Shown here: positions 7,816-16,119 of the stretch, in pieces
Layout: each line of letters begins with the position of its first letter
How positions within the stretch are numbered: position 1 is the stretch's first letter
Assembly: GCF_023715725.1 (NCBI RefSeq)
Contig: NZ_JAMBOT010000001.1
Location: 806,001 to 870,000 of the forward strand
Origin: Paenibacillus pasadenensis
Lineage (GTDB): Bacteria > Bacillota > Bacilli > Paenibacillales > Paenibacillaceae
Direction of reading: 5' to 3'
DNA: 64,000 bases
Position numbers and translations under genes: made by a program
Notes under the pieces: model-generated
Databases searched by the model: none
Seen by the model: the letters and a program-made list of their open reading frames with translations, nothing else
What the model was told of the DNA's origin: nothing

Positions 7816-7841
7816 AAAAAACCGCCTGTAAAAACAGGCGG
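7816..7841 (-). terminator. Terminator of the ECF sigma/TM-repeat operon
   Basis: CCGCCTGT (7822-7829) and ACAGGCGG (7834-7841) form a perfect 8-bp stem, followed on the minus strand by T6. It lies 47 nt past the stop of the gene starting at 9045. Confidence 0.9.
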
Positions 7842-7887
7842 CAGCAATCAGCTGGTGAAAATGATACATTCAAAACGTTAGCTTACC

Positions 7888-9045
7888 CTATTCGCCGTGG
7901 CGGCGCTCAAACTCAGGCCCTTCGTGCAGAGGCTGCGGATGCGGAGCGCTCGACCTGCCCAAGAACAGCCGCAATCCGGCGGCAATGAGCAGAAATGCAG
8001 TCAAAGCTGCGGGAAGATTGTAGCGTATATCCGAATAGGCCCGGTACATCAGCGGAAAATGCTCCGCTGCAAACTGGACAAAAAAGCGGTCCGTCAAATA
8101 GAAGGCGCCAAGCGCAATCAGTCCCATTCCGATCCAGCGGTGATACCGGGCTAGCTCGCTTAACACCGGCGTATCCGCCATTTCGCCGCGCAAGTAGCGG
8201 CCATGCTGCTGTAGTGCATCAAAAAACGAGTAACACCAGATTAGCGGCAGCAGGAACAGGAAAAGCGTCATGCGCATACTGTCCATCAGGTAAATGGAGA
8301 CGAAGAATACAGCCATAAGCTGGAGGCCGCGCTTCTGCATCCCAAGGTACATATGTCCGGCTCCCGGCAGGAAGGACAGCGCTGCGGCAGCCGTTTTATT
8401 TTTGCGGCCGGAGGCAAAATGGCCCTCAATCTCTTCAAAAAGCGAACGGTCGGTCAGCTGCTCTCCGAGTTGCTTGCGCTGGACCAGAGTGACGGCGTCA
8501 AACATCGAATAGATCCAGAGCACCGGGAGAATCAGCAGAAAAATAAGAAATACCGGCGTTTCCAGCACAATGCAAACGAAGAAAATAAAGGTGCCGAGAC
8601 CAGCAAACGTGACCAAAAAAGCGATGCCCCGCTGCAGCAGCCCCAGGTGCATATGCCCCAGCCCCGGGATGAAGGACAGCAGAATCGTAATTGACTTCTC
8701 CCGCTGATGCTCCGCCGATTGGCTCGGCACAAGACGAGCGGTTGGAATGCCGCTTCTGTCCATTGGGCCAGGCTCGTAATCATGTACCGGGGCCGGCCGC
8801 CGGAGCAGCGTAACTAATAAATCAATCATGCTTACGCCCCAGACAAACATAGGAAACAATATAAGCGGAGCTACTTCATCACCCAGCCCCTCTGATACTA
8901 CGAACAGAAACATAACGGCGAGCGGAAGCCAGATCAAGCCTCCATAAATAACCATGCGGACATATCTTCTTAAATAAGCGTGTCCAGCCCCTGGAATGAA
9001 TCCAAGCAGCAAAGCCACGATCGGGTTCGACGGGTTATACATCAT
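7888..9045 (-). CDS. Membrane protein with three tandem PGxGHxYLG repeats
   Basis: 385 residues. Three similar units of about 100 residues each start with GFIPGAGHAYLRRY, SFIPGLGHMHLGLLQRG or SFLPGAGHMYLGMQKRG and continue with two hydrophobic helices. Units 2 and 3 end in WIYSMFDAV or WCYSFFDAL. The PGxGHxYLG...RG core resembles the start of TM2-type domains. A fourth pair of helices closes the protein. No catalytic motif is seen. It is the last gene of an ECF sigma / anti-sigma operon, 17 nt behind the anti-sigma gene, so it may act in signal sensing or as a target of that sigma factor. Function unknown. Confidence 0.75.
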   Translation of the reverse strand: MMYNPSNPIVALLLGFIPGAGHAYLRRYVRMVIYGGLIWLPLAVMFLFVVSEGLGDEVAPLILFPMFVWGVSMIDLLVTLLRRPAPVHDYEPGPMDRSGIPTARLVPSQSAEHQREKSITILLSFIPGLGHMHLGLLQRGIAFLVTFAGLGTFIFFVCIVLETPVFLIFLLILPVLWIYSMFDAVTLVQRKQLGEQLTDRSLFEEIEGHFASGRKNKTAAAALSFLPGAGHMYLGMQKRGLQLMAVFFVSIYLMDSMRMTLFLFLLPLIWCYSFFDALQQHGRYLRGEMADTPVLSELARYHRWIGMGLIALGAFYLTDRFFVQFAAEHFPLMYRAYSDIRYNLPAALTAFLLIAAGLRLFLGRSSAPHPQPLHEGPEFERRHGE

Positions 9046-9062
9046 TCTCTTCCTCTCTCCTA

Positions 9063-9653
9063 TTATTTAAAACGGGCGGACTGCCACTCGTTCAGCCAGT
9101 CGGACGTACGATTTACAACATGGCTGGACCAGCTTTCCCTCGCAGGGTGATTCTCCGATTGCTCTTGAGAAGGAGACGCCACGTTTGGGGAACGGCTGCC
9201 CTCCAGCTCACGGGTCAATTCCCCGAGCGTTCCGCTGAGCAAAAGCAGCAGCGTGAGCGCAGCCGCAAGGCCATAATGAAACGCCGGATGCCGGGTCCAT
9301 GTCCGGCGGCGCGGCCGCGCGGCGAGCTGTTGAAGGACAGCTTGCCGCACTCGTTCCAGGCTGTCACCGGGGGCAAAGCCGGCAGAGGAAGATGGGGCGT
9401 TTAGACTGGGACGATGAACGACCGGCTCTGCCGATGGGGATAATTCTCCGGATTTTTCTACACAATGGCCTATATTCGTCGATGGGATGGCGCTTTGCGG
9501 AGCTGGCACCAACTCAATCGATTCCATAAACAGCTCTAAGCATAGCCCGCAGCCAGCCAAGTGCTGCTCCATCGCCGTACGTTCCGGCTCAAAAACAGCG
9601 CCTGCCGCGTAAGCGCTCCATTCCTCCCTGGAAGGATGGTGAATAAGCTTCAT
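9063..9653 (-). CDS. Zinc-finger anti-sigma factor (membrane)
   Basis: 196 residues with a complete ZAS motif, His31-x3-Cys35-x2-Cys38 (QHLAGCGLC), a Pro/Ser-rich linker, a single membrane helix at about 126-145 (HYGLAAALTLLLLLSGTLG) and a short outer tail. Good AAGGAGG 7 nt before the ATG. The start overlaps the sigma-factor stop by 4 nt. The helix places the zinc finger inside the cell, where it would bind the partner sigma. Confidence 0.82.
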   Translation of the reverse strand: MKLIHHPSREEWSAYAAGAVFEPERTAMEQHLAGCGLCLELFMESIELVPAPQSAIPSTNIGHCVEKSGELSPSAEPVVHRPSLNAPSSSAGFAPGDSLERVRQAVLQQLAARPRRRTWTRHPAFHYGLAAALTLLLLLSGTLGELTRELEGSRSPNVASPSQEQSENHPARESWSSHVVNRTSDWLNEWQSARFK

Positions 9654-10204
9654 TCAAAGTCCTCCTTTTGCCAATGCCGCTTCATCCAGCTTCGCGCCCG
9701 GTACAGCTTGGACTCGACGCTTTTGGGCTGCATTCCTCTCTCGCGTGATATTTCTTCCTGCGTTCGGCGGCGAAAATAAAAATCCCGTACCACTTCCCCA
9801 TAATCCGAAGGAAGCTCAGCAAGCTTCTCCCGAATCGTCCGCCGCCGTTCCTTGGCGATAAGCTGCTCCACAATCGGCGTCTGCTCCTGGCGTTCCGGCT
9901 CTCGGCCGAGTTCCGCGCTGTCATCCAGCGGCTCCGCGCACATCTCCTCCCGGCGGCGCTTCATGCGCTTCCAGTCGATGGCGCGGTTGACGGCAATGCG
10001 GGTAATCCAGGTTTTAAACCCTTCCAGCCGGCAATCGGGCAGGGAGCGGCAGATCGCCAGCAGCACCTCTTGAAGCACATCCTCCGTATCATGGGGAGAG
10101 CGCAGGACGGCATAAATTGTGCGGTATAAATAATCTCCATACTCATCGATAATTTCTCCAAACCGGTCCGTACCGCTGTCGCGAACCGCCCGAAGCCACT
10201 CCAC
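9650..10204 (-). CDS. ECF-type RNA polymerase sigma factor
   Basis: About 184 residues from a GTG at 10202-10204. Region 2 (LYRTIYAVLRSPHDTEDVLQ ... FKTWITRIAVNRAIDWKRMK) and region 4 (LPSDYGEVVRDFYFRRRTQE ... PKSVESKLYRARSWMKRHW) are clear. The open frame continues up to a GTG at 10276, but that lies directly behind a terminator T-run with no ribosome site, so the downstream GTG with GGAG/AGGAAC ahead is preferred. Not the same type as the sigma at 1721-2269. First gene of a sigma / anti-sigma / TM-repeat operon. Confidence 0.82.
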   Translation of the reverse strand: MEWLRAVRDSGTDRFGEIIDEYGDYLYRTIYAVLRSPHDTEDVLQEVLLAICRSLPDCRLEGFKTWITRIAVNRAIDWKRMKRRREEMCAEPLDDSAELGREPERQEQTPIVEQLIAKERRRTIREKLAELPSDYGEVVRDFYFRRRTQEEISRERGMQPKSVESKLYRARSWMKRHWQKEDFE

Positions 10205-10281
10205 ATCGTTCCTGATCTCCTGCGCCTCCCTTCCCCATGCCTTAATAGACGGATGAGCCGCCCCCAACCCCTGCACTTGCC

Positions 10282-10308
10282 AAAAAAAAAGAAGAGCTCG
10301 CGCTCTTC
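10282..10308 (-). terminator. Terminator downstream of the VOC gene
   Basis: GAAGAGC-TCGC-GCTCTTC (10291-10308) followed on the minus strand by T9 (10282-10290). It isolates the VOC gene from the ECF operon. Confidence 0.88.
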
Positions 10309-10431
10309 AAAAAATGAGACAGATATGAAGCCGATTGTGAGCCAGTAAACATCAGCTCGGCTTATTCTCCTCTACGCTTTCTTCATCGTAACCCGAATGA
10401 GACTTAGCGGCTAGTAGGTTAGCTTTGGAAA

Positions 10432-10812
10432 TCAGTGTTCCGTCCACACCAAAAACTCCAGCCGGTTCCCGAAGGGATCGGCGGCGTAAAAACGTCTGGC
10501 TCCCTCTTCCGCCCGAGCCCCATCTTCAATGACGTCAACATCGTGCGAGCGCAGCCGGTCGCAAAGTTCATCCAGCCCCTTCACTTCAAACGCCGGATGG
10601 GCTTTGGCAGCCGGCACAAAATCCTGTTGAACTCCGATATGTACTTGGTGAGATCCGCACTGAAACCACACGCCCCCGCGCTTACGCAAAGCTTTGGGTT
10701 TCGGAATCTCCGGCCATCCGAGCAGGTCATGAAAAAATTCTCTCGCCTGCTTCTCGCAGCCATCCGGTGCGGCCAGTTGAATATGGTCGAGACCGAGGAA
10801 TGAAATCGACAT
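10432..10812 (-). CDS. VOC (glyoxalase/bleomycin-resistance) family protein
   Basis: 126 residues with two beta-alpha-beta-beta-beta halves. Metal-ligand-type positions are visible in FLGLDHIQLAAPDG (His), SHQVHIGVQ (His) and DPFGNRLEFLVW (Glu). The family includes glyoxalases, dioxygenases and antibiotic-binding proteins; nothing here decides between them. The second ATG is chosen because GAGGGG lies 8 nt upstream, against 2 nt for the first. A perfect 9-bp dyad lies just upstream (10828-10846). Monocistronic. Confidence 0.75.
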   Translation of the reverse strand: MSISFLGLDHIQLAAPDGCEKQAREFFHDLLGWPEIPKPKALRKRGGVWFQCGSHQVHIGVQQDFVPAAKAHPAFEVKGLDELCDRLRSHDVDVIEDGARAEEGARRFYAADPFGNRLEFLVWTEH

Positions 10813-10827
10813 CTGCATCGCCCCTCA

Positions 10828-10846
10828 AGTTTCATTTAATGAAACT
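10828..10846. promoter_or_regulatory. Operator-like dyad upstream of the VOC gene
   Basis: AGTTTCATT-T-AATGAAACT, a perfect 9+1+9 inverted repeat centred at 10837, about 16-25 nt before the VOC start. The size suits a dimeric TetR/MarR-type repressor. A second dyad, AAAAGTG-tacc-CCACTTTT-like, lies at about 10875. No cognate regulator is adjacent. Confidence 0.5.
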
Positions 10847-10935
10847 AAGTTTTAATATAACCAAGAAAAGTGTACCCCACTTTTTACTAAATTGGAATAC
10901 AAAAGGTCATCTGCGTTACCGTTTTTATACAGAAA

Positions 10936-10955
10936 GGGCTGCCCTGCGGCAGCCC
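10936..10955 (-). terminator. Hairpin downstream of dinB/SnoaL operon
   Basis: GGGCTGCC-CTGC-GGCAGCCC, a perfect 8-bp stem with a tetraloop, but only a short T-run follows on the minus strand. Probable terminator of the minus-strand operon. Confidence 0.6.
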
Positions 10956-10962
10956 TGAATGA

Positions 10963-11361
10963 TCAATCTTTTTTAAATGCGGCTTCCAAGGCTCCCGTAT
11001 CTTCAAAACCGCGAAAATACTTTATTTTTCCATCTTCTACTTCTCATACGACCGCCCAATAGCTTTCAAAGCTTTTTCCGGTCGGCCGAACCCGGTGCCG
11101 GAACATTCCCCAAGCAAAAACCGTCGTTTCATCGGCCAGCATTTTATGCATTTCGAACTCTTGAGGCTCCAGATCCCGCTGGAACTTTGCCAATAACGTT
11201 CGGACGCCATCAATCCCGTTATAGGTCCCGTAAAAATGATGACGGTCCGATTCCGTTTCGGACGCTGCGATAAAAGTCGCCGCCGGATGAACATACTCCA
11301 GCGCTTTCTCCGGGTCAGCCATGTTTTGAAAATATTGCTGCAGCACCTGTTCTGCTTTCAT
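10963..11361 (-). pseudogene. SnoaL/NTF2-like protein interrupted by an in-frame TGA
   Basis: A SnoaL-like polyketide-cyclase/NTF2 fold protein (VLQQYFQNMADPEKALEYV, YNGIDGVRTLLAKF, FAWGMFRHRVRPTGKSFESY). The frame stops at TGA (11044-11046) after ESYWAVV. The same frame then continues with EVEDGKIKYFRGFEDTGALE to a TGA at 10963-10965, which is the normal C-terminus of the family. A single base change therefore removes about 26 residues, including the last strand. The start is the ATG at 11361, with AAGGAGG 10 nt upstream, not the TTG two codons earlier. It follows dinB by 21 nt. A short product of 105 residues could still be made. Confidence 0.72.
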
Positions 11362-11382
11362 AGACAAACCGCCTCCTTGATT

Positions 11383-11856
11383 TCAATTGGATAACAAAGC
11401 TTTAAGCTGGCTCATTACGATACCGAGGTGAAGGCCCTCGTGAATAAGGGCAAAGTTGAACAGCTCTCCAGCGGTATCAAATTGAAACGGCCCTATGGTG
11501 AACGGAGAGTCTAATCTCGCTTCAAGCATCTCTGGCGTCAGCTCTGATAACCGGGCCAGCTGTTCGCTCAAACATTGCAGCAGTTCGTCCTTGCTTGGAG
11601 GGACTATCGTCCATTGGGACGGTCTCGTTCCCGTGTTGAACAACGTCTCATAACCTTTGGGAATTGCAGAAGGGACGTTAAAGGACAGCATGGAATACCG
11701 GTCGGTCCAATAAATCATATGCCCGGCGTTCCAACGAATCGTGTTGTTATAGCCTCTCGGCTGCTGATCGAAATGTTCTTCTGGAATGGCCTGAATTTGA
11801 CCTATCACGATCTGGTGAAGCACCTTTGCATTATGAATAATTGCCTGATAGCACAT
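11383..11856 (-). CDS. DinB-like family protein
   Basis: 157 residues from an ATG 8 nt behind AAGGAGG. A four-helix DinB/YfiT-type protein: NTIRWNAGHMIYWTDRY in the middle and FNFALIHEGLHLGIVMSQLK near the end supply three histidines in the positions that bind a divalent metal in this superfamily. Members include thiol-dependent transferases and uncharacterised stress proteins. First gene of a two-gene operon with the SnoaL-like gene, divergent from the LysR regulator at 12061. Confidence 0.72.
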   Translation of the reverse strand: MCYQAIIHNAKVLHQIVIGQIQAIPEEHFDQQPRGYNNTIRWNAGHMIYWTDRYSMLSFNVPSAIPKGYETLFNTGTRPSQWTIVPPSKDELLQCLSEQLARLSELTPEMLEARLDSPFTIGPFQFDTAGELFNFALIHEGLHLGIVMSQLKALLSN

Positions 11857-11958
11857 CGGGGATTCCTCCTTGGGTTTGGGGCTGCTTTCCATATTCCCAG
11901 TTTAGACCTCCCCTGAAATAGCAGCAATCACATGATTCCGATGCAATCGATCGGTCTT

Positions 11959-11978
11959 ACTAATGAATCATTATTAGT
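11959..11978. promoter_or_regulatory. LysR-type dyad between dinB and lysR genes
   Basis: ACTAAT-N8-ATTAGT, centred at 11968.5 in the 200-bp divergent gap. It contains the T-N11-A core of LysR sites. Its place between two divergent starts suggests that the adjacent LysR protein controls both genes. Confidence 0.55.
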
Positions 11979-12060
11979 GAAAATTAGCCGTTTGTTCGTT
12001 ATACTGGTTGCTGACCTGACTCCGCCATTGTACAAAAAACCAACAAAGGAGCATCCTGAT

Positions 12061-12972
12061 ATGGAACTTAGACAGCTCCAGTATTTCGCTGCCATTTGTA
12101 AGGAAATGCATTTTTCCAAAGCGGCAGAAAACCTTTGTACGACCCAATCGAATCTCAGTCAGCAGATTAAATTTTTGGAAAATGAGCTGGGAGTCCCATT
12201 GTTCGACAGAATCGGAAGACGGATTGCCCTAACAGATGCTGGACGAATCCTTTTAGAGCAGAGTCAGCTTATTTTTGAGCGCGTCGACTATATTCAGTCG
12301 GCACTAGCGGACCTCAAAGAGGTAGAGGGAGGGAAGCTGGACATTGGCATCCTTCCCGGCGACGGGGATCTTTTATTCGATGCGCTGCTGATCGATTTTC
12401 ACCGGACCTACCCGAGGCTGTCCATTAAAGTAACCGAAACAACAGCTGTGTACGAACAGGTATTAGAAGGCGTCAGAGATATCGGCGTGACAACAACGCC
12501 CGAAGAGCCGGATGAACGTATCGCGGTTATACCGCTATTTCATGAAGAATTTGTGTTGGCGGTCAGGTCGGATCATCCCGCCGCGAGGCTTAAGGCGATT
12601 CCTTTTGAACAGATGCAGCAGCTGAAGCTGGTCATGTTCGGGCCGGAGCACCAAATTTCGAAGTACATTAACGACTGCTGCCGGAAAAAGGGCATCTCTA
12701 TCGATAGCCCTATCGTCACTTCTACCCTGTCGACATTGCTTTCCTTAGTTGAGCAAGGCATTGGAGCCTGCATCCTCCCTCGACTATTGGTGGATAATCT
12801 TAATCGGGATAACATTAGGCCCGTCACTCTTCTGAACCCCACGCCAAGCCAAGACATCTGCGTCATCTATCGCAAAGACCGTTTCATGGGTAAAGCAGCC
12901 AAAATATTCATCGAGGAATTGCAGTCCTACATTAAAAATGCAATTGATCACAGCAGCAGGGCATCGGGATAA
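12061..12972 (+). CDS. LysR family transcriptional regulator
   Basis: 303 residues starting MELRQLQYFAAICKEMHFSK, the classical N-terminal winged helix (FSKAAENLCTTQSNLSQQIK, GVPLFDRIGRRIALTDAGR). The effector domain spans about residues 88-295 (KLDIGILPGDGDLLF ... LVEQGIGACILPRLLV). The ATG at 12061 has AAAGGAG upstream; longer in-frame starts lack a site and would add a tail outside the family. It is divergent from dinB/SnoaL, so those are its likely targets. Inducer unknown. Confidence 0.88.
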   Translation: MELRQLQYFAAICKEMHFSKAAENLCTTQSNLSQQIKFLENELGVPLFDRIGRRIALTDAGRILLEQSQLIFERVDYIQSALADLKEVEGGKLDIGILPGDGDLLFDALLIDFHRTYPRLSIKVTETTAVYEQVLEGVRDIGVTTTPEEPDERIAVIPLFHEEFVLAVRSDHPAARLKAIPFEQMQQLKLVMFGPEHQISKYINDCCRKKGISIDSPIVTSTLSTLLSLVEQGIGACILPRLLVDNLNRDNIRPVTLLNPTPSQDICVIYRKDRFMGKAAKIFIEELQSYIKNAIDHSSRASG

Positions 12973-12989
12973 CGAAAATTGGAAACTTA

Positions 12990-13034
12990 AAAAATCGGCA
13001 TCCCTTATCAGCAAAATGCTGCATAGAGATGCCG
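12990..13034 (-). terminator. Terminator of the TetR-ABC operon
   Basis: CGGCATC (12996-13002) pairs with GATGCCG (13028-13034), with an inner CAGCA/TGCTG, and T6 follows on the minus strand. It lies about 135 nt past the permease stop. Confidence 0.75.
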
Positions 13035-13168
13035 AAAACCGTTACTGAAAGATATGCGCCCGAGAAGCCTTTAACGCGGCGGCGTCCATTTTTACTAAAA
13101 CCTGTTTCCAAGCTGGTGAACGAATGAAAGACTCCTGTGATGACGGATCGACGGATTGCATTTGCCTC

Positions 13169-15421
13169 CTACTCCGCGCGCGACTTTAGCGCCTCGGCCA
13201 TCGGAATGGCAGCGATTTTCTTTTTGCTCATCGCTTTGGAAAGCTCAAAAATTAAATAAATGATGACGAATCCGACTCCAACGTAGACAACGCTCATTTT
13301 GACCGGCATGACGATGCCGGCGGAGTCGGCCAAGGAACGGTACATCGCTTTCAGCGAGAAAACAAGCAGCGGCACGCCCAGTAGAAAGCCCAGTACGACG
13401 GTAACCGCAGAGCTGTTCAATATAAGTGAGTACACTTCTTTTTTCCGGTAACCAAGCACTTTCATTAGCGAAATATTGTCCTTGTTTTCTTCAATGATGA
13501 GCGAGGTAACCACATAAATGACTATCAGCCCAATCATAAAAGAAAGCAGCGAGATTACGCCAAGCATCGCCTGCATCGGCTGCGTCAAGGAATCAAACGC
13601 CTGGCGCATTTCCGCAGCGGTCGAGGAACTCAGCAGCTCATGATCGGGGATGTTTAAAGGCTGCTGGCTCCATACGCCCAGATAGCTCTCAGCCGGAAAA
13701 CCGAGCAGCTCATTAAACGATTCCAACGGCATGAACAGCAGCTCCCCGACGTAACTGTCGGCAACTTCATCCACCTTAATGCTGTATAGGCGGGAGTCCA
13801 GCTTGCTCACCATTTTAATCGTATCATCCGGCTTGACGTTTAAACGCTCCGCCAGCGGTTTTGTGATGACAACCCGGTCAAAGGCGATAGGTTTCCCGTT
13901 CCTATTATTAAGGCTAATTGAATGCGTATCCGAGATCACGCCATAAGCGGTAAAGTTAATTGGGCTGCCTGGACCGGAGGCAAACGGCGCTGCGGAGAAT
14001 GTCTCCCCGCCATTGGGCGGCGCGCCCTGCCGCATGGAATTAAACATATATTCATACCGGTACTTATACGTACTCTCGTAGCTGTCCTTCAGCATATAGT
14101 CGATCGAGCTTTTCATTGTAAATCCGAGCAGCAGAAGCATCGTTGCGAGCGCAACGCCAAGCAGCAGGAACAAACTTCGCGGCACACTTCTCAGCTGCTC
14201 GCGAATTTTAAATTTGGCGGCAAATTTGAGCCGGTCCAGCTTCGCGCGCCGCTCCAAAAAACCGGTTTTTCGCTGCTCCCCTCCCCCTCGCAGCAGCTCG
14301 ATCGGAGTGTGGACAAGCTTCCTGCGAATGGCGGCATAAACGCTAACCAGCAGCAACCCAAGCGGCAGCAGCAGGCTGACGGCAAGATGAGTGATGCTGA
14401 GCGACACCGAAGCAATCGGGATATTAAAATAACCGGTCATATAGTCCAGCATGGGCCTAAGAGCTGCCAAGCCGAGCACGGTTCCCGCAACGGCACCGCC
14501 AAGAGCGACGAACAGAGGATAACAAAGATAATGCCGCGTAATTTCGCCGCGCCGATATCCCTGGGCGTATAGCGTTCCAATAATAACGGATTCCCGCGCC
14601 AGCATCCTCTGCATGACAACGGCCGTTAAAACACAGGTGAGCAGCAGAATCGCAACCGGCATGATGGAGCCAATCGTTTTCATACTATCCATTTTGGACG
14701 TAGACAGCGTCACCCGGGGATTTTCATCCGTATTCATCCATTTTAAAATGACGGTCCCCTGTTGTTTGAGATGCTTTTTCAGCTCCTCCAGCTTGGCATC
14801 CGCATTCGTTCCGGCATTTCCCATAACCTTTACGCTGTAAAAATGGCTTTCCGTCTCGAAGCTTTTGTACTTATCTTTGCCGATAACCGCGATGCCGAAG
14901 GAGCCGGGAGCGTTCAGCAGATCGGATTCTTTTTTCAAAGGGTAGATGTAGTGGGGAAGCGACATGAATCCTGCAACGGTGAAGGAGGAGCCGCGGATTG
15001 TTATCGTGTCGCCGATAGAAATGCCGTTTGTTTTGGCGTATGCCGGATCAAGCAGCAGATCGTTCTCGGCAGACAAAGGCCGCCCCTTAATAACCGCATA
15101 CTTGTTCACTTTGCTCATCTCGGCAAAAACACGCAGCGTACGGCCTTCCGAAACGGTGTCGTCGAACGACTCGCCCTGCTCGATTAAAAGGCCGAACCGG
15201 GCTTCCAACCCGGAAATTCCGCTAAGCGGAGCGGCCGTGACAAAGCTGGCATCCTCCTGCGCGTAGTCTGTTACAAACGCGGCTGTGCCCGCATCAGTGT
15301 TGAAGCTGAGCTGATTGAACAGCGTATACAGCAGGCAGCTTAGAGCGATAAGCGCCGCCGTGCCGAAATACTGGGCTTTGCGCTCGAGAATTGTCCTTCT
15401 CGTTTTGCGGCCGAGTCCCAT
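13169..15421 (-). CDS. ABC transporter permease, FtsX/MacB type
   Basis: About 750 residues. An N-terminal helix (YFGTAALIALSCLLYTLFNQ) is followed by a large MacB-like outer domain, then helices near 260-370, a second helix and outer domain (LFLLLGVALATMLLLLGFT), and a last FtsX block near 630-740 (LLSFMIGLIVIYVVTSLIIE, GFLLGVPLLVFSLKAMYRS). The two-FtsX layout is that of Gram-positive exporters of peptides, lipids or antibiotics. The start overlaps the stop of the ATPase gene. Regulated with it by the upstream TetR. Confidence 0.82.
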   Translation of the reverse strand: MGLGRKTRRTILERKAQYFGTAALIALSCLLYTLFNQLSFNTDAGTAAFVTDYAQEDASFVTAAPLSGISGLEARFGLLIEQGESFDDTVSEGRTLRVFAEMSKVNKYAVIKGRPLSAENDLLLDPAYAKTNGISIGDTITIRGSSFTVAGFMSLPHYIYPLKKESDLLNAPGSFGIAVIGKDKYKSFETESHFYSVKVMGNAGTNADAKLEELKKHLKQQGTVILKWMNTDENPRVTLSTSKMDSMKTIGSIMPVAILLLTCVLTAVVMQRMLARESVIIGTLYAQGYRRGEITRHYLCYPLFVALGGAVAGTVLGLAALRPMLDYMTGYFNIPIASVSLSITHLAVSLLLPLGLLLVSVYAAIRRKLVHTPIELLRGGGEQRKTGFLERRAKLDRLKFAAKFKIREQLRSVPRSLFLLLGVALATMLLLLGFTMKSSIDYMLKDSYESTYKYRYEYMFNSMRQGAPPNGGETFSAAPFASGPGSPINFTAYGVISDTHSISLNNRNGKPIAFDRVVITKPLAERLNVKPDDTIKMVSKLDSRLYSIKVDEVADSYVGELLFMPLESFNELLGFPAESYLGVWSQQPLNIPDHELLSSSTAAEMRQAFDSLTQPMQAMLGVISLLSFMIGLIVIYVVTSLIIEENKDNISLMKVLGYRKKEVYSLILNSSAVTVVLGFLLGVPLLVFSLKAMYRSLADSAGIVMPVKMSVVYVGVGFVIIYLIFELSKAMSKKKIAAIPMAEALKSRAE

Positions 15422-16119
15422 CACCACTCCATCCTTTCCGCCGGCAAAATACTCGCGTTCGCAAGCGTCTCCACAATCTCTCCGTCCCGTACTTTGTATA
15501 CCCGATGAGCCATTGCGCTGATCGCCGTGTTGTGTGTAATCATCAAAATCGTCGTGCCGTAATCGCCGTTTATACTCTGCAGCAGCTTCAAAATATCCCG
15601 CGAGGTGTTGAAGTCGAGCGCGCCGGTCGGTTCATCGCAAAGCAGCAGCTGCGGATTTTTCACCACCGCTCTGGCAATTGCCACTCTCTGCTGTTCCCCG
15701 CCGCTAAGCTCCCTCGGAAAACGCGACTTTTTATCCAGCATGCCGACCGCTTCCAATACCTGGTCAATCGGCAGGGGAGCTTTGCTTATATGGGACACAA
15801 CCTCCACGTTTTCCCCAACCGTCAGATTCGGAATAAGATTGTAAAATTGAAAAATAAATCCGACATGCTCGCGCCGGTATTCGACCAGCCCGTTATCGTT
15901 TAATCCCGTTACGTCCGAGCCGCCTACCGTCACGGTTCCGGAATCCGCATGGTCAATACCGCCAATCAAGTTAAGCAGAGTAGACTTGCCGGAGCCGGAT
16001 GGGCCCAGAATAACGCCGACCTCTCCCTTGCCAAGTTCAAGATCCACTCCTTTGAGCACGACCGCAGCCGTTTCGCCGGTTCCGTAGCTTTTTTTGACCC
16101 GATGCAGATGAACAAACAT
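15421..16119 (-). CDS. ABC transporter ATP-binding protein, LolD/MacB type
   Basis: 232 residues. Walker A GPSGSGKST, Q-loop (FIFQFYNLIPNLTV), signature LSGGEQQRVAIARA, Walker B LLLCDEPTGALD and the H-loop ITHNTA are all intact. It is the energy partner of the FtsX-type permease encoded next. The ATG follows the TetR stop directly with a GGGGG/GAGG site just ahead. The operon order is tetR, ATPase, permease. Confidence 0.9.
   Translation of the reverse strand: MFVHLHRVKKSYGTGETAAVVLKGVDLELGKGEVGVILGPSGSGKSTLLNLIGGIDHADSGTVTVGGSDVTGLNDNGLVEYRREHVGFIFQFYNLIPNLTVGENVEVVSHISKAPLPIDQVLEAVGMLDKKSRFPRELSGGEQQRVAIARAVVKNPQLLLCDEPTGALDFNTSRDILKLLQSINGDYGTTILMITHNTAISAMAHRVYKVRDGEIVETLANASILPAERMEW

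Noticed and set aside
11044..11046. Selenocysteine at the TGA of the SnoaL-like gene
   Set aside because: The position is not a known redox site in this family and I see no convincing SECIS-like hairpin right after it.
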